Part shown: piece by piece, positions 8,273 through 17,366 of the stretch
Numbering within the stretch: the first letter of the stretch is position 1
How the letters are laid out: each line of letters opens with the position of its first letter
NCBI GenBank assembly: GCA_020444175.1
Contig: JAHLLM010000006.1
Coordinates: 100,927 to 164,926 of the forward strand
Length of the DNA stretch: 64,000 nucleotides
DNA from: Desulfobulbaceae bacterium
GTDB taxonomy: Bacteria; Desulfobacterota; Desulfobulbia; Desulfobulbales; SURF-16
Direction: 5' to 3'
Position numbers and translations under genes: made by a program
Notes under the pieces: generated by a model
Databases searched by the model: none
What the model saw: only the letters and a program-made list of their open reading frames with translations
What the model was told of the DNA's origin: nothing

Positions 8273-9961
8273 TTATCGTTCCTGATTGCGCCACCGTTTC
8301 ACTATTTCGTCAACATCCAGGTCTTCCGGGCCGCCCTTCCACTTGTTGTAAAAGTCGACATCATCGCTGTTTGGAGGGGGACTTGGTTTATCGAAGATCA
8401 ATCGAGTTGGTAGCGGGATCGCTTCGCCAAGGACAAGCGCTTCGCCTCGCCCAAGTCCAGCAAGGACACTCACCAGATCACCTTCGCTCTCTGGCACAAG
8501 TTTCCGAATGTACGCCTGATCGTCTGGGTTCGTGACTCGCAGGCATATGAATGTTCCGCATTGGGAGAGCACAGTCTCTGAGACCTCGTGCGGCCGCTGG
8601 CTGACCACGGCCAATCCGACACCGTACTTCCGTCCTTCCTTTGCAATGCGCTCCATCGACTTTCGCGAGCCTGCAAACTGGCTCTTGCTCTCGCGTGGGA
8701 TGTACGCATGCGCTTCTTCACAAATGAGCATGATCGGAAAGTCGCGATACTCAGGATTCCAATAGTTGAACTCAAACGCAAGGCGACCAATCTGTGCAGC
8801 AACTGTCGGGCGAACATCGAAGGGAACAGAGGATAGGTCGATGACTGTAACAGCGACCTTGGACTCCCCAAGACCAACGAAGTCCCGTAATAGTGTTGAA
8901 AGTGAGGCTGAGTTATTTCGTTTCTTTGGGTTTAAGAGGAAATCATATCTCACATCATTCAGTTTACTATCAAGTCGCATAAGGAAATTATCGAATGCTC
9001 CAGTTAGTGGTCCCTTGACCATCTTTGTCGCGCCCTGCACTAATCCATTCTTGGCCTCAAGAGCTTTGCGAATCTCTCCGATATCAAAATAGACCGGAGT
9101 GTCAAGCGTCGTGCGTTCTAGTCCTATCCGCTTGCCCTCTAGGAGTCTCTGTTCACTGAGAGCATCTCGAAATACAGTTGTCTGGTTGTGCGCGCTAAAG
9201 TCGGTTTGATCGATTAGGAGATCACAGAGCTCCGCATAAGTCATTAGCCAGTAAGGAATCTCCAACTCTCTCGCATCCACATGGCGAACAATCGTATCAT
9301 CGAATGCATAGTGGTGTTTCCCATCCTTCAACTTCCAGCAATACTCCCCATGCAAGTCTAGAATGATGATGTGCGCCCTTGGCATCTCAGCAACCGCCTT
9401 CTGTACGACCGAGGCCACTGTCCAGGACTTGCCTGAACCGGTTTGACCTAGAATAGCAAAATGCCTGCCGAAGAGATTGGTGGCATGCAATGAAACTTTG
9501 ATTGAAGGGTGTGTCGTCAGTGCTCCGACTGCGAAGCCCTCGGCATGAAACCGCTCGAACATCTTAGTGATCTCGGCGGATCCAATAGCGTGAACCTCGG
9601 CACCAGTTGTCGGATACTGACCGACTCCGCGCTCAAAGTGGCCGCCAGTGGATATCGAACCTATAGGTGTTAATCGGGCAATACGCTTAGCGTAAGGCAG
9701 TCGCGCATTTGGCTCCCCGGGAGTTTCAATAGTCGGTACGGCAAGCGCTTCCTGCTCGGTCATCCTCGAAACCATCGCGATAATCTGCACCAAGCCCTGC
9801 CGAATGACAACATAGGAGCCAATCTGACCAACGGTTATGTCTTCGTCCCCAACGGTAATGGTCGGAACACGACCCTGTTCATCCTCAACGAGTGTTGCCG
9901 TTAGCAGATTGCCTTGCACATCGACGAGATGGCCTATGACGGTATTGGTTTCGCTTGGCAT
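8273..9961 (-). CDS. HerA-family DNA translocase of a SIR2-HerA defence pair
   Basis: A 562-residue hexameric-ATPase type protein. The N-terminal ~140 residues are beta-rich (VIGHLVDVQGNLL...), as in the HAS-barrel of HerA. The Walker A motif ILGQTGSGKSW lies near residue 173, a conserved ILDLHGEY follows, and Walker B is IMLICEEAHAYIP near 410, with downstream VVSQRPHEVSETVLSQ and FICLRVTN segments typical of HerA/FtsK-like pumps. The gene starts 3 bases after the stop of the upstream SIR2 gene, so the two are one operon. Two-gene SIR2-HerA modules are known anti-phage systems in which the complex degrades NAD+ and/or DNA on infection. Assignment to HerA is firm; the defence role follows from the pairing. 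Confidence 0.93.
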   Translation of the reverse strand: MPSETNTVIGHLVDVQGNLLTATLVEDEQGRVPTITVGDEDITVGQIGSYVVIRQGLVQIIAMVSRMTEQEALAVPTIETPGEPNARLPYAKRIARLTPIGSISTGGHFERGVGQYPTTGAEVHAIGSAEITKMFERFHAEGFAVGALTTHPSIKVSLHATNLFGRHFAILGQTGSGKSWTVASVVQKAVAEMPRAHIIILDLHGEYCWKLKDGKHHYAFDDTIVRHVDARELEIPYWLMTYAELCDLLIDQTDFSAHNQTTVFRDALSEQRLLEGKRIGLERTTLDTPVYFDIGEIRKALEAKNGLVQGATKMVKGPLTGAFDNFLMRLDSKLNDVRYDFLLNPKKRNNSASLSTLLRDFVGLGESKVAVTVIDLSSVPFDVRPTVAAQIGRLAFEFNYWNPEYRDFPIMLICEEAHAYIPRESKSQFAGSRKSMERIAKEGRKYGVGLAVVSQRPHEVSETVLSQCGTFICLRVTNPDDQAYIRKLVPESEGDLVSVLAGLGRGEALVLGEAIPLPTRLIFDKPSPPPNSDDVDFYNKWKGGPEDLDVDEIVKRWRNQER

Positions 9962-9964
9962 AGT

Positions 9965-10996
9965 TCAGATCCTTTTCGAAAGATGTTCAAATTTCCACAG
10001 GTCGGGGTGTCCCGCTCCGACTTCGCTCTTGATAGCGCAACGATCCTCGGTCACAATGATCACGTTGCTCTTTGCACTCCAGCGATTCCAAGCTTCATCC
10101 GACAATTTCTTTGCAAATATCAACACTGTAAAGTTAGTTCGTGCGAGCGCGCTCTCGATTACAGTATTGACGTGTTCATCGGCAAATCCGTAGCCGATGC
10201 AGGCAAGGCGATGCAAAGGATTGTGATCCTGCCCGAGCGCTCCTCGAAAAGCAGACCACAATGCCTGATAGGGTTGAGTCATGGTATCATCTGCCTTACG
10301 CCGTTGCGGCGGAATCATCAGACGGTTGGTGTTATCTGGAATAGAGACGCCAAAGCCACAACGACGTACACCACGCGTATCACAGTGATACCATCCGAGA
10401 GACCCATGCAATTTGAGCAGATGAAGTGGTTTTGCAGTTTCGTCAGTTTGTCGGCCTTTGTACGTTCCTCTAATCCTGAAAATGCGTTCTTCGAAAGTAG
10501 CTGCGTCAAAGTACGCATGTTCGTGTCCAGCAAAGCCATCGTACAGGCGCACCTTCTCGAGTTCTGCGGCTCGCTCGATGAGCGGATCATAGTTCAGATT
10601 AAAGACTTTCACGTGCGGTAAAGATTTAGCTGCCAATCGCCTCACAAACTCAACATGAGAGTCCAGCGGAGGAGCAAGGGGTAGGAACAGGTCAGCGATT
10701 GCCTTTGCCACAAGGTGGCGGTGATCGCCTGCTTCCGGTCCGCCACCGTCGAGCAAGTCAAGGGCATTCTCGATGCCCTTAGTTCCAGGTAAATCGATTT
10801 TTCGTTGTATTTCATCGCGCTTCTCAACATCGGAAATGTGGACTTTGATCTTGTCCCATAACTCGAAGGAGAGCGGGTAACCATTCCCATTAAGGTACGA
10901 CGAGCCAGCCCCTAACAGATAGCCAACACGTTGTGATTGGAGTTGCTCGGCAATCTTAGATTCGAGTGTTGATGTGAATTCCAATGCTGTCCTCAT
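9965..10996 (-). CDS. SIR2-family NADase-like subunit of SIR2-HerA system
   Basis: A 343-residue protein with a SIR2-like Rossmann fold: the NAD-binding motif VGYLLGAGSSYLNGNGYP near residue 28, FNLNYDPLIERA near 143 (the N-Y-D motif of defence SIR2 proteins), and LLKLHGSLGWYHC near 193 bearing the catalytic His region. It lacks the four-Cys zinc site of protein deacetylase sirtuins, as expected for NADase-type defence SIR2 proteins. It is the first gene of the operon with herA, and the 245 bp upstream would hold the promoter. Predicted action: NAD+ depletion when the partner ATPase senses invasion. Confidence 0.92.
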   Translation of the reverse strand: MRTALEFTSTLESKIAEQLQSQRVGYLLGAGSSYLNGNGYPLSFELWDKIKVHISDVEKRDEIQRKIDLPGTKGIENALDLLDGGGPEAGDHRHLVAKAIADLFLPLAPPLDSHVEFVRRLAAKSLPHVKVFNLNYDPLIERAAELEKVRLYDGFAGHEHAYFDAATFEERIFRIRGTYKGRQTDETAKPLHLLKLHGSLGWYHCDTRGVRRCGFGVSIPDNTNRLMIPPQRRKADDTMTQPYQALWSAFRGALGQDHNPLHRLACIGYGFADEHVNTVIESALARTNFTVLIFAKKLSDEAWNRWSAKSNVIIVTEDRCAIKSEVGAGHPDLWKFEHLSKRI

Positions 10997-11192
10997 TTGG
11001 TCTTGCGCCTAACCAGTGATTATCAAGTTTCTTGATATCTACTCCAACCTAACATTTGACAACGAAATATAGGAGCATTCTACTCTTTTCTAACCCAATA
11101 TCATTCATCGGGGAATGATAAGCAGAAACTTGATAACATTATCAGATCCATCGGCAATATTAACCGTTCCAGCACAACCGTAAGTTGACATT

Positions 11193-11233
11193 CTTTTCCT
11201 GATTTCCTTAAAAATATAGATATCTTAACTTCG
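11193..11233. repeat. Short direct repeat, copy 2 (flanks SIR2-HerA module)
   Basis: TTTTCCTGATTTCCTTAAAA then ATATAGATATCTTAACTTCGA, matching 8102-8137 in the same orientation. It starts about 10 bp past the end of the GIY-YIG gene, so the SIR2-HerA pair is bracketed by the two copies. Confidence 0.5.
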
Positions 11234-11241
11234 ATTACACC

Positions 11242-12441
11242 TCACCTCTCAACAATCTCCTGACGTTCATGGTCATAACGATAATAAAGAATCTCTCCGC
11301 TTGTCAGAAGTTGAACAGCAGTCTCAATGACACGCAACGGCACGATGAACCATTCCCGAGGCGTATATCGTTTTCCGGCATCGTCATACACATCAATATT
11401 CAAACATGATTTAGCCAAAAAAGTGTGCAATAATAATTCCATTTTATGAGGATTCAGGTTGAATGTCTGATACTCCGTCACTAGTTTTACATTTGCCATT
11501 AAATAGGTAGGCTCCTGTGCTGCATTCTGGATACGTTGTTGGACAGGTTGGCTGGAAAAACCAACCTTGTATAGATTTTCAATTTCCTGAATCTTGGGGT
11601 CTTCACTTAACGATTTCAGCACATAAATATAACCAGTTGCTTCATCGTCCGTTGCGATCTTATCTAAATCATCAAACAATTTCATCTGTTTAGCGTCAAC
11701 AACGTGACGACTATTTTCATCTTTCCAAAGAGCCGCCGCAAGGGATCGCAGTAGCATGTTCGATTCTGTTCCATTCTCAAAAACACAATATAATCGGGCA
11801 TTCACATTGCCAAAGTTTTTCTTTTCCCATTCTCCCTGATTTGCTACATAGACCAGCATGCCTTGCACAAGAAAAAATGCCCCAGGAACAATCTGTCTTT
11901 CACTGGTAAATGACAATGTCTCTTTTTTCCCGGATGCTAAATCAGAATGCACCTGCTTAAACAATGGTTCAAATTGGGCAAACTCCTTGCATTTTTTACG
12001 CTTGGCAACATAGTCTGGCTTATCTGCTGGTTTTGAGACGTGGGTAAGCTTAAAAATATCGATGGGGTCAGCTTCATCTTCCGCACCATCAAGCAATCCT
12101 AAAGTGTCATGCTCCAGCACATCGTCAACCGTGTTCAGCTCTACCGGGTCTGCCTCTTCCACTTCCCCAAGCAAGCCAAAGACATCATACTCTGCCAGCG
12201 GTTTAGCTATTTCCGGCTTATTCCGTATCCCCTCCAAACGTTTATAAAGCCGCCGTTCGCCAATATCCCTGCAGGATGTTGGTTCTCGGCCATGTTCGCG
12301 CAAAAAGGCGTTAATCTCCTCAAAAGAGGCAACCAACCTATCATCCGCGCTCATGGCAGCAGATGGCTTTGGCTTAACCGACAACAACCCCAGCGGATCA
12401 TCCCGCAGGATCGCGTCCAACTCTTTTACAAAATCGATCAT
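11242..12441 (-). CDS. GIY-YIG nuclease-family protein (YeeC-like), third gene of methylase/helicase cassette
   Basis: A 399-residue protein. The C-terminal half contains a GIY-YIG-type (T5orf172-like) core: GYIYVLKSLSEDPKI near residue 265, then LYKVGFSSQPVQQRI, with later HKMELLLHTFLA. The N-terminal third is acidic and low-complexity, holds a small module with FLREHGREP that also occurs at the C-terminus of the upstream helicase, and repeats a D-x-(L/F)-G-L-L motif three times (residues 15-20, 86-91, 112-117). Its start overlaps the helicase stop by 4 bases. The gene order methylase, helicase, GIY-YIG corresponds to B. subtilis yeeA(dnmA)-yeeB-yeeC. A cutting role is inferred; the catalytic residues were not confirmed by alignment. 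Confidence 0.85.
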   Translation of the reverse strand: MIDFVKELDAILRDDPLGLLSVKPKPSAAMSADDRLVASFEEINAFLREHGREPTSCRDIGERRLYKRLEGIRNKPEIAKPLAEYDVFGLLGEVEEADPVELNTVDDVLEHDTLGLLDGAEDEADPIDIFKLTHVSKPADKPDYVAKRKKCKEFAQFEPLFKQVHSDLASGKKETLSFTSERQIVPGAFFLVQGMLVYVANQGEWEKKNFGNVNARLYCVFENGTESNMLLRSLAAALWKDENSRHVVDAKQMKLFDDLDKIATDDEATGYIYVLKSLSEDPKIQEIENLYKVGFSSQPVQQRIQNAAQEPTYLMANVKLVTEYQTFNLNPHKMELLLHTFLAKSCLNIDVYDDAGKRYTPREWFIVPLRVIETAVQLLTSGEILYYRYDHERQEIVER

Positions 12442-14375
12442 ACTGCCCCGCTTGCCTGCTGCCGCTTTTTATTCCGCAGATAAACCAAGGCCTCTGCCAT
12501 TCTCTTTTCCAGTGGATCGGTTGCCCTTATATCCGGCTCACGTCCATGGCTTTTAACAAAGGGGCCAATCTTGTCACGGTACAGGATCACCGCCTCTTCA
12601 TCAGTCATCTGGATGCGCCCGGCATCGATGGTCTCCTGGATCACCTTAAGCAGTTTAGCCGTGACTGATTTTGACAAGATCTCGAAGGCCTTTTGAAAAG
12701 GATTGACCCGATCAATCAGGTCAATATGCAGATCTTCAATATTGACAAACTTGCCGGCCATGCGCACAAAACTCTTGTCGCCCACAGTCTTTATCTCGCC
12801 GTTTTTGATGGCGGAATCAGCTACCACATGCTGACGCACTTCTTCCACCTCGTCCGGGGTAAGTTCCGGATATTTTGTCTGGATCACCTTGGGAATCAGA
12901 ACCTTGTTGATTACCTCAGGCTCAATGAATTCGCCAGGCAGTGTTTTCAGCAGGGTGCTATCCTGCAAGATGGCCGCCTTCAGGTCATTCAAATCAGACT
13001 CAACAATCTCTTTCACCCGCTTGGAGCTTGGTTCCTTAAAGCCGCGTATCTTGAGGGTGCCTGCTTCTGGCTTGTCATCGTCTGATTTTCTGGTCTTAAA
13101 CTTAAAATTGGGGGCAAGTACCTGCTCCATCAACAGCGAGGCAGTAATTGCCTTGAGCATATTATTGACCGAAAGCCGCACCTCTTCATCCACTGCATCG
13201 GGTTGAGCAATGAGATTGGTGAACTGGGCATGGGTCTTATTGTTGGAGTCACGGGTGGCCCGGCCTATAATCTGGATAATCTCAGTAAGAGACCCCCGAT
13301 AGCCCACTGTTAAGGCATGTTCACAATAGGGCCAGTCAAAACCCTCCTTGGCCATGCCCAGGGCAATGATCAAATCCATGTCATCTACATCATCCATGTC
13401 ACGCAGATAGGCGACAATTTTGTCCCGCTCCTTTGGGGTATCATGTACCAGGTCAGCTACCTTGATAGTCTTGCCGTCGCTATGTCGCTTGACAAAAATG
13501 ACCCCAGTGGCCGGATCTTGATGGGTCACCGTGCCGATTATGTCAAGGATGGAATCAACCTCATTGTATTTATCCTTGGTTGATTCACCGGCATTGACAT
13601 TGGGAATATGGAGGATCGTCTTTTTGTCCGTATCCAGTATCTCGGGTATGGCGCTGAGATACCGGCCCTGATAAAAATGGTAGCCAATGCCCAAGGTCTT
13701 CAGGTGCTCATAACCGTTAAGCTGTTCATAGTAATTGTAAGTGACCTTGGCAAACCTAGCCTCGTCTCCCGGCAATAGCACCGGCACCGAGTCGCCCCGA
13801 AAATAAGAACCAGTCATGGCGATGATATGTGCCGAGGTTTTTGCCATAATGGAGCGCATCACCTCTCCCAGTCGGTTATCACTGTCAGCTGAGACATGAT
13901 GAAACTCATCAATGGCCAGAAGGGTATTGTTGAACTTTTCTTCCGCCACCGCATCAAAGGCAAAACGCAGGGTGGCATGGGTACAGATGATGATGGTTGC
14001 CGCCGGGTCATTCAGGAAATCGGCAAAGGCTGTGACCTTACTCGTTTCTCCGCCGGGAGTACACAGGTTATAAGCTGGGTTGAAGTCCCAATCAGCAAAG
14101 AAACCGTGACTGGTTAGGTCTATTTTATCAAATGAGCTACCAATAGAGCGCTCCGGTACTGCCACAATGACCTTTTTTAGGCCTTGGTTGAAGAGCTTGT
14201 CTAAACCCAGGAACATCAAGGCCCGGGATTTCCCCGAGGCAGGCGGTGCTTTCAGGAGAAGATATTGGGCATTTCTGGCCTCAAAAGCGCGAGCCTGCAT
14301 CTCCCGCATGCCCATGGTATTGGTGGAAATGGATTGGCCCGTTTGGGCGTAAGTGACATTGACCAAGTTTGGCAT
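12438..14375 (-). CDS. Superfamily 2 DEAD/DEAH-type helicase (YeeB-like)
   Basis: A 645-residue SF2 ATPase. Walker A is LLLKAPPASGKSRALMF near residue 42, motif II is LLAIDEFHHVSA near 152, motif III-like MTGSYF follows, and motif VI is QIIGRATRDSNN near 368; a GMAKEGFDWP stretch precedes it. The last ~45 residues carry FVKSHGREP...DPLEKRMAEAL, a small helical module shared with the next gene. It sits between an N6-adenine methylase and a GIY-YIG protein and would be the DNA translocase of a restriction-like cassette. The upstream gap to the methylase is 153 bp and holds a stem-loop at 14433-14455, so its level may be set separately from that of the methylase. Confidence 0.9.
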   Translation of the reverse strand: MPNLVNVTYAQTGQSISTNTMGMREMQARAFEARNAQYLLLKAPPASGKSRALMFLGLDKLFNQGLKKVIVAVPERSIGSSFDKIDLTSHGFFADWDFNPAYNLCTPGGETSKVTAFADFLNDPAATIIICTHATLRFAFDAVAEEKFNNTLLAIDEFHHVSADSDNRLGEVMRSIMAKTSAHIIAMTGSYFRGDSVPVLLPGDEARFAKVTYNYYEQLNGYEHLKTLGIGYHFYQGRYLSAIPEILDTDKKTILHIPNVNAGESTKDKYNEVDSILDIIGTVTHQDPATGVIFVKRHSDGKTIKVADLVHDTPKERDKIVAYLRDMDDVDDMDLIIALGMAKEGFDWPYCEHALTVGYRGSLTEIIQIIGRATRDSNNKTHAQFTNLIAQPDAVDEEVRLSVNNMLKAITASLLMEQVLAPNFKFKTRKSDDDKPEAGTLKIRGFKEPSSKRVKEIVESDLNDLKAAILQDSTLLKTLPGEFIEPEVINKVLIPKVIQTKYPELTPDEVEEVRQHVVADSAIKNGEIKTVGDKSFVRMAGKFVNIEDLHIDLIDRVNPFQKAFEILSKSVTAKLLKVIQETIDAGRIQMTDEEAVILYRDKIGPFVKSHGREPDIRATDPLEKRMAEALVYLRNKKRQQASGAV

Positions 14376-14432
14376 ATTTTTCTCGCCTTAAAATATCTAA
14401 TGAATTTTATTGAAACAGGTTTAGTTATAATG

Positions 14433-14455
14433 CCCGAAGAGATTTTCTCTTCGGG
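14433..14455. promoter_or_regulatory. Stem-loop between methylase and helicase genes
   Basis: CCCGAAGAG (14433-14441) pairs perfectly with CTCTTCGGG (14447-14455) over a 5-base loop. On the transcribed (minus) strand no T-tract follows, so it may slow or process the transcript rather than end it. Confidence 0.5.
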
Positions 14456-14528
14456 ATTACAGTGTTTTGTCATGCTTGCTCTCATGTATCTTTCAGGAAT
14501 TATGGCTAAGTTCGCTTTGCGTAACTAA

Positions 14529-17207
14529 TCATGCCTTGCCCTCCGCTAGGGTCATCTCTTCATAGAGTTTGAAGAGGTATTCCAGCCGTTCTTCATCGCT
14601 GACAAAGGGTTTGGTGCGATAGCACTGTTCCACCGCCAGATCCATAGCGTGGTGGGCCTGCCGCAATCCGTCCGGCATCTTATCTGGGTCGTAGAGCTGG
14701 GCCATGGTCTTTTCCGGGTGCAGCTCCCGCTCATCCAGCACCTGGAAGACAAGATCCTCCAGGGTAGCTTTCTGCTCTTCTGAGATATCCGGGAAGGGAA
14801 AGGTGTTGTAGCACAGGGCTGAGGAGTAGCGGTAATCGGTTTTCAAACGGCCAGCCACGGCCCGTACCCAGGTCATGTGCATGCGGGAAGAGATGGTGGC
14901 GAAGATATAGGGGGTGTTTGTTGGTATTGTGCTCGCAAGGTCGGAAACAATGGTAGTCTCATCAATGAAACCTAACGGAATATATGTTCTTCGCTCAGAT
15001 GTTGTTCGGGGAACAATTATTGAAGATGTCTCAATGTGTCTTAGTTGCCCAAAGAGATGGGGAGCCTCCGCAGCACGCCTGGTTCCCTTGTTTTTACTGG
15101 CTAGTCGCATAGCTTTTACCGCTTCAACCCTATCACGAATTGGAGGAATTTTTAGAGCTTTTTCTGAATCATTTTCTAACCATAAGCACCAACGATGTGT
15201 ACTTTTCATAAATTCACTTGCGCCGATAAACTTACGAATAAACAGTTGAGATTCAGGATATTGATCTGCTAAAGAATGTTTTTCAGCCTCTGTCAAAATG
15301 AAGTTGCCATCATCTATCGGCATGTCACCACGAAGCATTTTCGGGAATTTTGATAAAGGAGAATTAGTTCGTTTATTAACAACTATGCTATTTCCAGTAG
15401 CTAAATAAGGGTTAATATTAGCAACTTGCTGTTTAATTTCATCAGTGAAAAGATATTTTGTTTTATCCGACGAATTTCTGACGCCAACTATAATACAAGT
15501 CACGCCTGCATTGCCTTTCGCATTGTTTGTCCATTTAAATGATTTATGTGCAAACGAAATTTCTAGGCCCTTATGGAAAATATATGGCCAAATAAGAGCA
15601 ACCTGCTCACCCTGGCAAATAGAATTTGTCGAAACAAAAGAAAATTGAGACTTTGATTGGTTAATATATTTAGCTGCAATCCAGAACCAACAACTAATGT
15701 AGTCAAGGCGCTTGTAATCATTTCTGGGATAAAATACTTTTTTGAGGTCTTCCTTGTGTTCTTTTTCTTGCATTGAGAAGCCTAAATACGGAGGGTTCCC
15801 TAAAACATAAATCTCATACCCATCCTCCTTGGGGCAGACCGTCGCCCAGTCAATTCTGGTGGCATTGCCACAAACAATATTGCCACCATCCTGCAGGGGC
15901 AGGGTGGGTTTGCATTCGCCAAACACCTCCTTGAAGGACATGTTCATCTGGTGCTCGGCTAACCAGAGGGAGAGCTTGGCCGTCTCCTGGGCAAAGTCAT
16001 CCAGCTCAATACCGTAAAATTGGGTGAGCTTGATGTTGGACCAGGACATGCCGCCGGTGAGGTATTTCTGTGAGCCGTAAAGTCTTTTGATTATTTCAAT
16101 CTCCAGCCTGCACAGTTCTTTGTAGGCAATAATAAGAAAATTGCCAGAACCGCAGGCCGGGTCAAAGATACGAATATTGCGTAAGCGGGTGAGTAATTTT
16201 GCCAGCTCTTTCTTCCTCTCTCCCTTTTGTTTCCTCGCATCTGCCTTTTCAAGCTCCTCATGCAGGTTATTCAAAAAGAGCGGCTCAATGACCTTCATGA
16301 TATTGGTCACCGAGGTGTAGTGCATGCCAAGGGAACCACGCTGGTCACTATGCACCACGGCCTGGATCATAGAGCCAAAGATATCTGGGTTGATCTCCTT
16401 CCAGTTCAGGGCACCGCACTCAACAATGATCTGCCGCGCCTTACGGCTGAAACATGGCACCGGGTATTCCTCATTAAACAGGCCGCCATTGACATAGGGA
16501 AATTGTTTGAGGTAATTGGGCAGCCCATCCCGCTCCGGCACTGAGAGGACATGAAAAAGCTTCTGTAGGTACGGCTGTAAATCGCTGCCATCAGCAGCCG
16601 TATGGGAGGCCATGCCATTGGTGAACTGGTCATTGGCAAAGATGCCGGTATCCTCGGCAAAGAAACAGAAGAGTAAGCGGGAAAGAAAGATATTTAAGGC
16701 ATGCCGCTCTTTAGCACTGCCGGTATGGTTGGTCTCACAGATAATGTCATAGAGCCGCCCCATGCGCTCCGCCGCCCGAATATCTGCCAGGCTTTCTCCC
16801 TGTACCTTGGTCTTTTCCAGCCCGGCCCAGGGCAGGAAAAAATCAAAATGGTTGGCTAAATCCTTAAAGGGAATATCAAGGCTGTCATTGGTTTTGGCGT
16901 CAATAGCCAGCCAGGTTGTAAAATCGGTAACGATGAGAAAACGGGGCTGGTGCTTTGCTGCATCGCTGCCCTTTTTCATATCATCAATGGCGTGATACAG
17001 CTCATCCGCCGCTGCAGTCTTAAAATAGAGCTTCTTCTTCCAAAGAATTTCACCTTCCCGGCTCGCTTGGTTATATGCCCCCTTCTGCAGGCGGGTGATA
17101 GACGCCTTGGGTAGACTGTAGACCTGCAACAAATCATAGATAAAAGTTTTTTCATCAAGATTTGCAACAAGGGATTGGAGCTGGGTTTCTAATTTTTCAA
17201 TATTCAT
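14529..17207 (-). CDS. DnmA/YeeA-like N6-adenine DNA methyltransferase
   Basis: An 892-residue class I SAM-dependent DNA methylase of the large MmeI/Eco57I-like kind. The N-terminal region has GEILWKKKLYFK and FLIVTDFTTWLAID segments typical of this family; SAM-binding motif I is IFDPACGSGNFL near residue 350; the catalytic motif IV is VLGNPPYLGF near 475. The C-terminal half is a target-recognition region ending in a helical tail (FPFPDISEEQKATL...). It is the first gene of the cassette with the helicase and GIY-YIG gene. The closest known arrangement is B. subtilis dnmA (yeeA)-yeeB-yeeC, where DnmA methylates a non-palindromic site. I saw no clear PD-ExK nuclease motif, so cutting probably depends on partners. 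Confidence 0.92.
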   Translation of the reverse strand: MNIEKLETQLQSLVANLDEKTFIYDLLQVYSLPKASITRLQKGAYNQASREGEILWKKKLYFKTAAADELYHAIDDMKKGSDAAKHQPRFLIVTDFTTWLAIDAKTNDSLDIPFKDLANHFDFFLPWAGLEKTKVQGESLADIRAAERMGRLYDIICETNHTGSAKERHALNIFLSRLLFCFFAEDTGIFANDQFTNGMASHTAADGSDLQPYLQKLFHVLSVPERDGLPNYLKQFPYVNGGLFNEEYPVPCFSRKARQIIVECGALNWKEINPDIFGSMIQAVVHSDQRGSLGMHYTSVTNIMKVIEPLFLNNLHEELEKADARKQKGERKKELAKLLTRLRNIRIFDPACGSGNFLIIAYKELCRLEIEIIKRLYGSQKYLTGGMSWSNIKLTQFYGIELDDFAQETAKLSLWLAEHQMNMSFKEVFGECKPTLPLQDGGNIVCGNATRIDWATVCPKEDGYEIYVLGNPPYLGFSMQEKEHKEDLKKVFYPRNDYKRLDYISCWFWIAAKYINQSKSQFSFVSTNSICQGEQVALIWPYIFHKGLEISFAHKSFKWTNNAKGNAGVTCIIVGVRNSSDKTKYLFTDEIKQQVANINPYLATGNSIVVNKRTNSPLSKFPKMLRGDMPIDDGNFILTEAEKHSLADQYPESQLFIRKFIGASEFMKSTHRWCLWLENDSEKALKIPPIRDRVEAVKAMRLASKNKGTRRAAEAPHLFGQLRHIETSSIIVPRTTSERRTYIPLGFIDETTIVSDLASTIPTNTPYIFATISSRMHMTWVRAVAGRLKTDYRYSSALCYNTFPFPDISEEQKATLEDLVFQVLDERELHPEKTMAQLYDPDKMPDGLRQAHHAMDLAVEQCYRTKPFVSDEERLEYLFKLYEEMTLAEGKA

Positions 17208-17366
17208 GGATGAATCAACTTTAGCTAATAATTGACAAAAATTTTTAATTTAATACTTCATACCAGGAGCTACCCACCTTATTCCATGATTCTTTTAGGG
17301 AGGGTTCTTGACTTTAGGCTGACATATGGGCGGAAATGATATGTTAATTTTCAAGCCAATTATTAT

